Part shown: piece after piece, positions 36,702 to 49,900 of the stretch
How positions within the stretch are numbered: position 1 is the stretch's first letter
How the letters are laid out: each line of letters opens with the position of its first letter
Assembly (NCBI GenBank): GCA_038496675.1
Contig: CM076658.1
Span: forward strand, 6,826,942-6,890,941
From: Rachycentron canadum
Lineage: Eukaryota; Chordata; Actinopteri; Carangiformes; Rachycentridae
Length of the DNA stretch: 64,000 nt
Direction: 5' to 3'
The notes under the pieces: model-generated
What the model was told of the DNA's origin: nothing
What the model saw: only the letters and a program-made list of their open reading frames with translations
The model's database searches: none
Translations under genes and position numbers: made by a program

Positions 36702-39666
36702 CCACACCTGACCAGTGCCCAGTGTGTGTGTGTGTGTGTGTGCGTGTGTGGAGCCAGGGGGAGGGGCATAGGGGAGGTGGGAGCATGACGGAGGCAGGGC
36801 TTTTCCCGACTAGACTCCAGACCCTCTTTCTTCTGTGGATCAGATCCAGGCAAGCCTTCCCTCCCTTCTTCTCTTGCTCCCCCTCCTCTTTCTCTCCCTC
36901 GTCCTCCTTTTCTCTGGCTGTCTTGGTGTGGAGCGGATGGATTCGGAGGCGGCTGAGTTTTCTCCATCACAGGAGGGAAGAGGACCTCTGATCATGGAAT
37001 GCCTTTGGACTCCTCTGAAACTGTGAGAGTTCATGTGAATATCGCGTGTTTCACAACCACACTTGTGGTACTTTGCTTGCTGACGGTTCATCCAAGAAAC
37101 CCTCCCCCTCTCTATAATGCCCTGTTGGAGCAGAGTGTGTGTACCTTCAGATCTATTTTCTATACCACAGTTCACCAGCTATGTTCTGGGATAGAGACTG
37201 TATAGATAGAGCAAATATTTGGACTGTCGTCCTCTATTTTTTACGAGTATGTTCCCCTCCCTCTCTTTCTATCTCTAGTCACACACTTTTCTCTTTGTCA
37301 AGTTACCTAAAAAAAGATAAAAACATTTTGCAAGGGAGTTGTGTGATTTTCTATGAAACACATTCACACTGATATGACATAAAAACAAACACATATACAA
37401 AAAACAAACAAAAAAAAAAAACAATCCAAATTTTGTTCTTGCCTACAACATGCACACACGCATACAGACACACAAAGTTTGTGGGGAAAATCAGAGATGT
37501 TGCTTTTTTACAGCTGATAAAAACACACTGGAGGCTGGCAGATAGCTCCTGCAATCATAGTTGATGAAGTGCTAATTACCGCCACTGCAATCAATGCGAG
37601 GAGCTCCCTACACACATACAAACACACACACATACACGCACACACACATTTATAAACAGATGTGCGTGTGGGTGGGAGAGCGCTGGAAGGAATGGTGTAT
37701 ACATATCACTATCTAAGTCCCACCAGCGGTTCAGTCCGCCTTCTCTGGTAAATAGAAAACCTGAAGTCTATTTTTCTTTAATCTTATTTCAGAGCGTGGG
37801 CTCTAGGAATATCTCTAGGCCTTGTAGGCCTCTGTCCCTCACTCGCTGACTTCTTTGGACTATAAGGCAAGGCTTGTGGCTTTGACCCAGATGGTCTATA
37901 ACTGCAGCACTGGCAGCCATCTTATGGCAGCGTCTACTTAAAGCCAGAAAACAACATGGCTGAAAACCAGTAGGCGACATTTATATTGGCTGCATCCCTA
38001 TTTGGTTCAGCAAACTAAAGCATGGGCAAGGTTAATATTGTGTTCTCTCTTCTTGCAGCAGTTATACAAGAGATGGCTTATATTGTAACATTTTCACTGT
38101 ATAAAACTTAGGGAAAATGACTATTAAAAATCATTACTTTTTAAGTGACTAGATATTATTATAATTATTATTATGAGAGGATTTGTCTCCTAGCTCAGCA
38201 TGCAGAGTCCAGTACTGATCATCTTGGCCTGTCACGTGCCTGTTTGGACCTTGATTCCCGGCATGCAAAAACAGGTTCCCAGTCCCCACTGGGCCAAAGG
38301 TGCCTCACCCACCCGATACATCCATGTAGAGGACACGTAGCATTATCCATTGAGAAAACCACACTCAGATGTATTCATTCTGAAATGACCAAAGTCTTTT
38401 TTCATCCCAAGAAGAACTGAACTCTTTAACTCGTAAAAAAAAAAAAAAACACACACACACATACACACACAAATCTGATTCTCTCTGATTCAATTCATTC
38501 AAGCTTTCACTGTGATAGCATTTGTTCTGTCCGACAGAATCAACTCTGCTCAGACCCGCAGAGGTCTCGACTGATGTCATTTTGGAGAAGTACGTATACC
38601 TTGAATTAATCACGTGCATGTATTTTCTATGAGGAACAAGGTATGGGTATTGTTCTTCACTCCGTTTAAGCTGAAGAGCACTGAAGTCCGGTGGGAGTTG
38701 AATGGGCATGTTGTAGGCTACGGCACACTCACACCTAATCTGAGGGTAACCCACTGCTCTTTCTGTTCTGCATTTCCATCAAGACTGTTAGCAGTTTATC
38801 AAAGCTCTATCTGATCAATCAATTTATAATGTTTTCACATTTTGCTTTAATGATTTTGTTTTTTCCTAATAGTTTTGTTAGATAAGATTTACAATATTAA
38901 GTAGATTGTTGCTGCTGTATGCTGCTAAAACTGCAACTATATTAAGAAATTGATTTGGTAAATATAATTTTTTGAGTTTATTGGGATTACACATGATCAT
39001 TTCTTCTTACAGCACATCAAAGCACATTAGTTAGACTTCAATATTTGTCTGTACAAAGCTGTTAATGTTATGACAACCATGGCGTACTATAGACGCGCAC
39101 AGGAGCTGGAAATCATTGTAGCTGTATTTGGGGATGATGTTGTGTCCTCGTTACAGCCAGTCATCCTCAACCCTTACAAACTCTACATGCTGGGCTGGCT
39201 GCTGCTCCAGCCCTGCAGTCCAGGTAACTGGCTCCTCCAAGGCTGACTTTATTTTTGTAAATGACCAGTGTGTAAATGTACATCTCTGTTTGGATCTCTG
39301 TAGCCACTTTTGTTTTTTTTGGGGGGGTCTTTTTGTTTTGGGTTTTTTTTGTCCTCATTTTCTCGCGTATACGGGTCGTGTGTGATGTCGTTCTCTAATC
39401 CTGATCACTTTTGCTTTGCCCCTCCCCTCTCTCTTTCTTTAGACAACAAGCAAACTTTGTTTCTTTATTGCTTCAGTTTTCAACCTCTTATTTGTACGTT
39501 GTCCCATCTGTTGCATGGGGAGAGGATGGCATCAATGAACTGCATGTAGTAGGCTATGTCTATCAAGAACTGTTGGTATGTACCGCTAATTTTACATACA
39601 TATATGCAACGAGTTTGTCTACACTATACAGTTTGTGTTTGTTGTATACACATATACAACATATTG

Positions 39667-39672
39667 AATAAA
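39667..39672 (+). terminator. fgf14: Candidate proximal poly(A) signal of fgf14
   Basis: AATAAA followed within 30 bp by a GT-containing stretch (GGTGTACTGTAATGT). It would end a 3.0 kb 3' UTR. Confidence 0.4.
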
Positions 39673-40258
39673 ATATTTATATAAAGGTGTACTGTAATGT
39701 CAGTAACATACTTAATGCAATATAGTGTGCAGTATATTATTGCACCTGTCATTTTTGATGGGACAAAGAAAACAGAGGGGTTGGCTAGTTTAAGCATGAA
39801 AAAGGCCAAAGTAGAATTTACATTAAATTTTCTTTGTGACTTCTTATCGGTCCTCTTTTCAAGTGGTGACTGAGCTCTTGTGTCAACGCAGCTCTCATCC
39901 CCTGATGCCACCTTTTGAAGTGACATGGACATCCAGCATGCCACAACTAAACTATGTATGCCCTTCTCTTTGTTTCCTCCACTTAGAATTTAACCTTATC
40001 ACTAGTATGAGTTGTGTGAGAAATGTCCATTACGTACCTTCAGTACAGCGTGGGTTTCACAGCAGATTGTTTGGTTTGATTTCCCGGTGGAGAAGAATAG
40101 GCACTATTAAAATGATTTATTTTCAAAAATATATATATACCATTGCAAGTATGCCCATTGGAGTTATGTCATGTTATAACAAATTTGTAACCATGTATGA
40201 TTAAGGTCTTCGCATTGTTTTCCATGCAAAATGTTGTGTCATGCGGCACATTTAATGT

Positions 40259-40264
40259 TTTATT
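40259..40264 (-). terminator. itgbl1: Candidate poly(A) signal of itgbl1
   Basis: TTTATT on +, which reads AATAAA on -. It lies 586 bp past the itgbl1 stop and is the first canonical hexamer I find downstream of it. It is 10 bp from the opposite-strand fgf14 hexamer at 40275-40280. Confidence 0.5.
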
Positions 40265-40274
40265 ATTAAAAAGA

Positions 40275-40280
40275 AATAAA
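40275..40280 (+). terminator. fgf14: Candidate distal poly(A) signal of fgf14
   Basis: AATAAA in an A-rich stretch, 3.57 kb past the fgf14 stop and back to back with the itgbl1 hexamer at 40259-40264. Confidence 0.45.
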
Positions 40281-40849
40281 AACCTCAAACAGTCACCTCT
40301 GCCTTGAGCTTTTGAGTGAACTTTCAGTCCAGTCTGGCAACAACACTTCACTGTGTACCATTTTAAAAACAGACCTACATTATCCCCCGCAGTATCCCAC
40401 ATATTCCAAAAATGTCACCTCACTAAAAGAACATGTTCTTCTCTTTCCAATGTTTCGATTTGCCATGTACCTGCATCCTATTATGTGCAGCCTTCTGGAA
40501 GGTGTAAGTGGTTCCTACATTTAAAAAAATAAAATAAAATAATCATACATAAAGCTGTTTTGGAAACATAAATGTTTACATTGAATTATATTTTAAACAG
40601 GAAAATATGGTTGTTTCTTTTTCACCTACAAAATCCAGTTTTAATAAGGATCATTTGTAACCAGTACAGTAAAAGAAGGAATGCTGTTAGTGATACGCAG
40701 AATTACATCCATGTTTATGTACGTCTTCTCACTCTTCCTGTGGTTTCCAGGCGGTGGTGTTTTACCAGCCTGGCCGTGATGGTCGGCGGTGCTTCTGGTC
40801 GCTCCGGGCAGCCAGGCCTCTTGTCTCTAACCCCAGTGTCCCGTTCTCC

Positions 40850-40938
40850 TCAGTACTCTGGTCCCACCCAGATTTCGCAAGCGTTCCCTGTCCAGCCGTC
40901 CCAGCACTCACAGTTGCCGCAGTTGCACAACCCATTCC
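40850..40938 (-). CDS. itgbl1: itgbl1 terminal exon: EGF repeat X and stop
   Basis: 89 nt encoding (G)NGLCNCGNCECWDGWTG then NACEIWVGPEY and TGA (40850-40852). The acceptor is TCCTCACAG, entered in phase 1. It matches the human ITGBL1 C-terminus, which also ends in a Trp-containing stretch shortly after the last Cys. It is the missing end of the gene, and its frame is not the longest one at this place. Confidence 0.95.
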
Positions 40939-43900
40939 CTGTGAGGAGATGTGAGAAGAAAAGCTGTGAATTAAAAGAGCTGTGCCATCATGCCTGACCT
41001 TTAACAAGGTTCCTCTTTTCACACCCTGCTTCCCTGGGTGCAGCTCTCTGGTGGGGAGATTGAGGCAAGCTACACTGTTCAGGACAGTTTGTGGCTTTCC
41101 ACTGCTTTCGTCCACACAGCAGAGGAGAAAACTCTGGTTTAATTAAGAGTGAAAAACCTTTATTCTTTATATATTCACCACAGTTGTACAAAGCTCCTAA
41201 AGTCTGGCCTGTCTTCCTGCCTTCCTCTTTCCTGTGTTGGTTATAAAGTACAGTGAGACTATATATTTTGTGCCCAGAAATTGCTGTCCGAGGTCTCAGG
41301 GAGGAGTTTATGGTCGACAGAGGAGTGTTGTACATTAGATTTAAATACCATCCTGTCCCATCTTTCCCTAATTTTCAGTAGTTAACTTTAAGTGACCTCA
41401 ACTTGGAGATAACGTTAATGACATATCTTTGTTCAACCACAAGGGAAGCAAGTACCAGTGTAGTCATGTTGGCTGGTGGGATGCACTGACTTATTGTCTT
41501 TAGGAATGAGGATATATTTGTTTTAGGTTTGAAGACACACACAGTAGTATAACATCCTCAAGGTACCTGTCTGTTATAATCCAGTACCCCCTAAGCTTTC
41601 TGCTAGTTCCCTTAGCTGTCAGAGATGCTGGGGTTAGGAGGAGGACTCCTGCTGGCCTTCTATCACACAGCTGAACAGACATATCTACTGCAAAATATCT
41701 CTGTGGGAGAGGAGGGAGGAGTCCAAGAAGGGAAAAGGGGTGATGGTGGATGATGAGGATGAAACAATGAAAGTGAGGTGGAAAAACAGAAGGCGGCAGA
41801 GGTGGTAAGAAGGTGAGAAAAATAACAAGGAGCGTGAGGTAGGAAGGGAGGATGAGGAGAAAGTGACTGAGCTGGAGCAGTCAACACATGAGTCCTCATC
41901 TCTCAGAAATGGTTGAGCTGGCTGCTGATCTACTGAAGCTAGACAGCAGACCAGACAGACCTTCCTCTCATTACACAATAAGGCTGGCCTTACTCCACAT
42001 TCTCTTTATTGTCTATAAATCCCATGATAAGACCAAAACCAACAATGCTTTAGTCTGTCTCAATATCTCTCCACTTCCCTACCCAGGCTGTGGCATAAAG
42101 CCACAAGACTATTGGTTCTACTGAAGAAATAATCTTTAAAAACAGGTCACAAATGTACAGTTTCATTCTTTTAAAAATGTTAACTTATTTCCTAAAGCAA
42201 CGAGGCGCTGTAGCTTTTAGAAAACTCAACTCATAACTCAAACAAGAATAAAACAGAACATTTGTAAAGGATTATTTTCATTTGTGGAGTAATATACATT
42301 TGGTGTTTAGCAGAGTTTTTACAGCACCACACAACAATGCCCGTGTTAATAATAGGCATAATGATGAGGGAACATGTCATCTGGTGCAACAGTGTGTCTA
42401 TTTAATTTAATTTATAGATTATTTTTGATTTTATTTATTTTTTTGTTATTCCCCTGCATCAGCAACAGCGAGAGCCGCAGCCAGAGGCATTCAGGTCATC
42501 CGTCAACACGATATCTTGTGAACACGATATCTCAGTAATGCCCTCAGGGATTTTCAAGTTTTGCACAAATATTTATTTGAACTCAAGGATGACCTCATTC
42601 AATTTTCATGGCCAAAGGTCAAGAGCATTGTGAAATTGTGTGTTTTTGGCCATAACTTACAAGCTTATATGCTAATTATATCACAAATGCAAACTCTAAT
42701 TTAAATTTATAGCCATAACATTTCAGTGATTTCAATTTTCTAACTAATTAACATCCACTCCAAATGGTCAAAGGTCAACTTGAATGTGACGTAACGTGAA
42801 GATGTATAACCGCAGGGCAGTAATTCTGCTTTAAAATATTTTCTAGGCAACAATGAAGCTCTATCGTGCAGAGAAATAGGCTTTGGCTTCTCAGGCGAGA
42901 AAAATGAAGCACATCACCAGCTCAATAGGAATCACCCATATTCTCATAGGAGAGGGAGGCTGAGTTCATAGTTCATGCTCTCCTGTGGGTAACCTTTATC
43001 ATTTGGAGAATCAATGCTCAGCTGGATTACAGAATCAGCTCAAACCAACACACAGTTTTGTAATTGTTGTCTTGGTCCATGAACCTTTTTAGGTGATTGT
43101 AATAGTTCCAATGGAAAAGGAAAACTGAAACCACAAGGGAGCAATTTCTACAGATGGATGAACATAACCCCCTTGAACACAATGTTGCATGGTGACAAAA
43201 TGTAATTTATTGGTTTTCACACTTATACCTGTGTTGCAGACAGCTGTATAGACCTTTTTTCTCTCTTCTGAAATGGCTGCTGAAATTATCATATTCAGTG
43301 CATGAAATTAACCAGCAAGCATTCCTAATACGCTGGATTTTCCACATCACTCATCAGTTGTATGTGTAATGAGAATCTACAGCTTTGAAGGGGCCATGAA
43401 ATCTCTGGATGCAGAGTAATTTATTGGCAAACTTGCCAAACAAATTCTTGTATCATTAGCATGGAAAAAAAAAAAAAAGATTGCATCACGTCTACCTAGA
43501 GAAGAGAAGCAGTCTTTTATTTGCAAATTCAACCCCTTTTCTGTAATTGCCTATTCATGTAAAACATAATAACTATTTTGCATATGGTAATTTTCACAGA
43601 CTGTATATATTCCAGTTAGTATTATGGTAATCAGGAACGTTTAACAGACATTGCCATACATTTTCTTAATTTTCTCCTAGTGTTACACAATTTTTAACCA
43701 TCGCTCGTCTGCATCTGGAACCACTGATGCGAATTTGAATGACATTAAGGCTGACATTTGGAGTCATGAAGTCATGATGAGAAACACTTCTGAACAGCTG
43801 TCCAGATTTTGACAGGCCCCGGGGCAAAAATAATTATAAACATGTACTGAGATTTCCATTATCAGTGGGGAGAAGACGGCTCCTGTGGATAAACGGCTAT

Positions 43901-46900
43901 ATAGAGGAGTGTGTTTGTGTGTGGTTTACCTCTTTCAGTTCTGAGAAGCCAAGACCCGATTCAAGGCCCCAAGTCAGACCAGCACCAAATTATATGCAGT
44001 CCTAATGGGTTGGGTAGGGTTTGTTTTACTCTCATGCAACTAGTCCTATATAAATATATCTGATATGAGATATTGGCTCTAAAGACAGGGAACCATATGT
44101 CATTATCACTGTGGGTGAAAAAATTTCATAAAACCATAAAAACTTATGGTTTTAAACAGGTTGTGGAGGAAGTATTCAAATAATTTACTTATCTAACAGT
44201 AGAAATACTACACCACAAAAATATTAAATAATATTAAATATAAGCTAAAGAATAGAAATATTAGCAGCAAAACACATTAAGTTTTTTATTTTAATATTAG
44301 ATCACAATACTGACATGTAATCGATGCTTTAAAGGGGCTATCGCTAAGTTTTTTCTGCCATTGAACGTGGTTTCTTGCTGGGAGCGGTGAAAATGTTCGC
44401 TTGACAAGAGCTTCAGCCATTATTGCATTTACTAGAGAAGAGGTTGCAGTACCTCCTCTCCAACGTCCCCTGAGCAGCGTTATGTCTACGGGGCAGATTG
44501 GAGGCTACAGTGAGCCGCTGTTGAAAAGTGACAAGATGCTGGCTGGTGCGCTAACTTCAGTAACTTCGGGAGAAGAAAATGTGATAGAGACAAGAGTACA
44601 GTGGAGTTGCTTTGTACCACTGCAGACATTAAAGGGATACAAACTGAATGGAGTAAACAGCTGGGATACTTCAAGCTGCTTCATAATACTGTTGGGTAGT
44701 TTAATAACCATTAATTAACTCTCAGCCTTAACCACATTTTGGCCTACATATCCGTGGGTCTATTTGGATTGTTTGTTTTTTTGAAAATTAATGTATGCGT
44801 GTTGAATTCGGGCAGGTTTTCCTTGAGTCCATTTCAGCTTGAATCCAATGTTTTGGATTCTGAATAACTCTAGTGTGTTACTGTGCGTGTGTGCGTGAGA
44901 GAGAGGTAGTGGTTGTGTATGTTACTCCTACACTACCTGTGCAGATGAGGCCGTCGTGTTTGTCACACTCTCGGTCGTCACACTCACAGTACTCTCCGGA
45001 CACCCACCAGTCTTGTGGAGAACAGATACACTGGCCACAGTGACAGGAACCTGCAACACACACACACACACACACACACATGCACAGTTACTGTTAACTT
45101 TTAATCAACATCACAGTTTTTCATCCAAGCTGAGTAATGTTTTGACAGTGTATATATTTTGGATTTCATTTTTACACCATTGCCTTTCTGTTTGTGTTTT
45201 GTCAGTAAATGCTCTTTGTATTATTTCCTTTACTTTACACAGAAGATTAATAGCGTTGGGCAGAGTGGATATGAGATCTTCCCTGGGGAAACGGCTACTA
45301 ATATTCGTTTGTCACCAGGAAACCAATCCACCCACACTTTAAACTTCCTCTTCACCATCAGTGTCTATTCCTCTCTCTCTCAAGGGCAGAGGCAGGATAA
45401 CAAGGTATTAAGGATTGGTAGAGAGAAACAAATCTACTGCTGTTTCCTTCATTTTTTTTTTTTATCCAAAGCTTATACCCTGAGGTCCAGTGACTATGTT
45501 TTCAATCTCCCCAGTTTCTATCAACATACAGCGGGTTACAGGAACCCTCCATGAGAGGTGGAGGCAGACAGCAAGAAACAGACAGAGTGAGAAGCTAGAG
45601 AGCAAGTACAACAGACAAGACAGAGGTGAGACGAGGGGAGGAGCTGAGGGGAGATTGTTGTTCTGCTTTCTGAATGTGGTGGAGCGTAGAGAATGAACAC
45701 GCTCATTTTTATTTTTCACACCCTGCTCGGCTCTGCAGAGCTGGATCCGCTGCAATCGGCCACTTTCTGTGGATTCACAGCGACTCAACACAAGGGACTG
45801 TTGTATGATTCATTCAATTTAGTAACAGCATAGAGAACTTCATTATAACCATATACAGTAAACAACACTAAACAGGGAACTACCTGGAACTGCAACCGTT
45901 TTTTATTATTAATTTTCTTTTCTATTAATGAATCAATTTTTTAGTCTATAAAATGTCATAAAATTGTGAACAATGACAACTTCAGGGGGTTGGTATTGTT
46001 AGACTAGGCTAACGATACCAAACTGAAAGATATTCAGTTAAATGACACAGACAAAAGCAGGAAATCATCATATTTCAGAAGCTGAAACCGATAAAGGTTT
46101 TGGGTTTCCATGCGGTAAATGTCATAAACAATGATTTAATCCTTGATCAATGAGTTGATCTGTAATAATAGTCTCAGCTCTATAGAGGGCTACCTTTTTT
46201 TGTAGTGAACTATTTGAAAACAATACATAATATTATCTGGTGAAATTTGGTGCCATCCAGGTGCATATGTTGTGTTCAAGTATAATTCATTAGTGTTTTG
46301 TTACATTGTGTTTGGGATAGAAGACGACAACATACAGGAAGATTATTATTTTATTCAGAAAAGAACAGGCGTCAACTTGTGACAGGACAAAACGGTTGTT
46401 TTCAGTAAATTTGATGATAATCTTGCAAGATGAAAGCATATCAGTCTAATTGCTTGGGACTATGAACTAAGACAGTGTCAGTATCAGAGACAGTGAGAGT
46501 AAGATAAAGTCCCTGAGCTGTGTTGTTTGTAAGTTTGTGAAACTTGGGAAGAGAGTTGGTATGAACGTGACAGGTCCACAGCCATAATCTCACTCTGGAC
46601 ATTTCAGTTGTGTGGAATTCATCATAACTACTAGGGCGCAACAGGAAGAAGATCAATTAGAAATATATCCATATACAGTATATAAAGTCAGTTATAGCCT
46701 CTTTGACTAGTATAAGCAGAACTTCTTACCCACAGCAATGTAGTAATATGAGCAACGTTTATGAAGACCAACCTGATGACTCTTAGTCAAACATTAAGGT
46801 CTTACAAACAAAGTGTGTTTGTTGGGTTCAAAAATAATATCACAGACTTTTTTGATTAACCAGAAGGAAAAGTGAGCAGAGATTCACTGACACTTATTGT

Positions 46901-49900
46901 CACATGTTGTGTGTGTAGTGTTGGATGTGTTGATCAGGCTGTTTTTTGACATTACAAGGAATTCAGACATCAGCATGTAGTTTAAAAACAAAAAAAACCT
47001 GATGCAAAATTGTTAAGATGGTGAAAGAGTTGATTTAAGCTAGTTGCAGTGGGGGAAGGTACATTTTCAGAAAATGCTTAATGTATGCGATGGAAGCAGA
47101 GAAGACATCTGGTGATGATGCATCAGATAAAGGACATAAAAATCATCATAAAAAATCATATAAATGGGATACCTTTTTGACTGTTTTCTAAACTGTGTAC
47201 TAAAATTTAGATTGTGGAAGTATATTTCTTCAGCCTTAAAATGTGCAGTAGTGCTTTCATTTCTGAGTGGAAGTCGATCTGTTATCGACAGATGCTTGAA
47301 ATCGTCTTAAGTCGTTTAAAGAGGATTTTGCTGATAGTGATCATGAACCTTATATCCTTTTATATATTGTCTCAACTTCATAATAAGCTGAGACTGTGTT
47401 GAGTTAAATCCTAGATAATTTTGTCTGCACATATTTCCAATGTGTGTACTTTGAAATGACTATATGGGCAATACTGCATGTACATATATATATTATTTGA
47501 CCTCAATCCTGACACTCAAACAGTGACTTTTACAAAAATCTTTCCTGAAGCAGCATTTGATTCAAAAAAGAAAATGTTGTTCACCTTTTCCGCTGCACAT
47601 GACTCCGTCTGAGGTCTCACAAAGCTCCTTGCTCTGGGCATCGCTCATATCACAAGACCTGGGGAACTGGCACAGCTTCCCAAACCAGCCCTCCTCGCAG
47701 ATGCAGCGTCCGCATGAACAGTAACCGTGACCTGGCGGTGGAGGGCAGAAGGGCCTTCATTTAAAGGAGACAGAATATGGAGCAGGCCCATGAGAAAATA
47801 GTACGAATAGAGGAAAAAAAAAAAGTAAATGAAGTATTCACAGATGGAGTGAAAAAAGTCATAGGAGATGCAGCTGGAGAGCAAAGAGATAGCAATAAAG
47901 CACATAAACACAGAGTTGTCAGTGCAGACATTGAACCTTGACACTAATAGGCAGTACAAGGAGACAGATCTGCAGGAAGACGAGAGAGACGCAGCAGGCT
48001 CATTGTACATGGGACATGAAAGGAACTGTCATCACTGGTCTTGTCCTGTCCTTAATAAATCTCCAGCACTTCAGAGAGCGAGATGAAAAACAAAGAAAGG
48101 CAATGGCAGACAAAAACAAACACACACACATGCATCCACACAAAGAAACCAGGGATGTTTAATTGGCTGAAAGAGGTAGCTTGGTACTGGTGTGCATTAA
48201 TAGCTGATGGCATCACTGTGATTTTAACAAGCACTATCACACTTATGCCCTCCTTCATCTCCAACAGGACCCGCAGAGCAATCGCCACATGCTCACTTCA
48301 GTGTAAATCACATCATGTAGAGACAGTAACATCATTGATTGATTCCTTTGTGTTCACATCTGGTAACAGATGCCAGGTTGAAGAGGTGGTAATGAGCAAA
48401 GCATTTTTCCATCATTCTCATCACTGCAAATCCATATTGTGCTGCTGGAGGTTGTTTGATGTAGAGGTGCATTGATTTAATCAAACAGCCGTTCGATTAA
48501 GTTTTGATTCTCTCAGCTGAGATTCAACGCCTCACCCAGCCTCACACACACACATAAATAGAAGACGTGCAACTGCAAAACTTACATTACTGAGTTAGAG
48601 CTTTTCAAGGCACTAATTCAAATAACCTTCCACGAAGAGCACATCACATTTGGTGCTGGTGCGTAAGATATTAGTCAGTATTTCCACGAAAAGAGAGTTT
48701 TAATTTATTTTGGTGCAAAATAAAGTTTTATACTACTTCATTTTAAAGTATAAGTTGGAAACGTGCTCATTTGTTTTCTTGTCAAGAGTCAAGTGAAAAT
48801 CAATATGTATCACTCTCAGACCTGTGCATTAAATCTGAAGCTAACACCTGCTGCAAGTTAGTTTGACTCAGAATGAAAGCAGTGGAGGCAGCTAACATGA
48901 AACAGCCTCAGAGTCTAACCTGGGGCCTTTCCTCCACCTGCTTTCAGCCATGCTAAGCAAATGGGCTGCTGGTGGTAGCTGGTCAAGCACTCAAACAATA
49001 CAAACAAATAAGCCTCTTTAAAATGTTGTACTGTTCCTTTAAACCCTGAGTCGGATACAAAAGTTTTAATCAATTTCTGTGGGCTAATGGGTGACGTGAA
49101 ATCAAACCTTTGGTATCTTTAGGGACACAGCCTGTACAGGGTATAAATAAACACCATGTGTACACTGGAAAGCAATGGATCATTCTACCACTATAGATAA
49201 TACATCAATGTTTCCTCACTATCTCTGGAAGTCCGCCTCACCTCCCTTCCTTGTGCCGTCTGAATTTTTATCAATCAGAGGCAGAGGTCAAGGATGGTGT
49301 GTGGAGGATGTGTGAGCGTGGTGCGAGGTTATAAATGAAAGTTAGCTAGCCTCTGTCTCAAACGGAGGGGAGTGGCAGCTATGGCAGGCCATGCATGGCT
49401 GCCTCAATCAGCTAGCCTGGGAGAGCGGTTAATTGCTTTGGAGGAAAGGCAACCTGGCCCTCATTCAATTAGTCTGCACCTGCCTTTCACAGAGCACGCG
49501 GTGTGTTATAGCATTAAGACACAGGCTGCGTGTGTGTGTGTGTGTGTGTGGGGGGGGGAGAATCCCCTTTAAAGCCTGATGATTATATTTTTAAATACAT
49601 CCTGTTTCCAACAGTAATCCGTCTGTTCTGAGATTTAGAAACAAGTCTGTATCTTTAAACAAGAAAGAACAAGTAACTCACATGGAAACAAGTTTAAATG
49701 TTCTTAAAAATAAAGAGGAATCTTTTTATGTATTTCTCTGGGGAATGTCAGACTTTAAGGATTCAAGCATCTGACTTGTTAGTGAAATTCAACTATGCAA
49801 ATGCCACAGAGAACTGAGTCAGTTGTGTATCTGTGTCATGAAGCAATAAACTCAACTTGCAACGTTGCAAATATCACACAACCACTTGGTATTTCCAGTT

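Larger units (their letters stand above)
36702..40300 (+). other. fgf14: fgf14 3' UTR (extent inferred)
   Basis: No further coding sequence on the + strand. A TG tract begins 20 bp after the stop (36722-36749). Pyrimidine-rich, CA-rich (37610-37650) and A-rich (37408-37422, 38434-38449) tracts follow. Candidate poly(A) hexamers on this strand are AATAAA at 39667-39672 and 40275-40280, giving 3' UTRs of about 3.0 or 3.6 kb. End points are inferred from hexamers only. Confidence 0.5.
45051..47584 (-). other. itgbl1: itgbl1 intron between repeats VIII and IX (2.5 kb)
   Basis: GTGAAC donor. The acceptor end is a TG microsatellite (on +, CA at 45057-45080). A teleost interspersed repeat occupies 45888-46184. 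The rest is AT-rich. Confidence 0.85.

Noticed and set aside
36401..36970. 189-codon ORF on the - strand over fgf14 exon 5
   Set aside because: Shadow of the real exon and of pyrimidine-rich 3' UTR; low-complexity Arg/Glu/Gly and His-Thr runs, no domain.
40762..41115. 117-codon - strand ORF over the itgbl1 terminal exon
   Set aside because: Wrong frame. The real exon uses the frame encoding CNCGNCECWDGW and ends at TGA 40850-40852.
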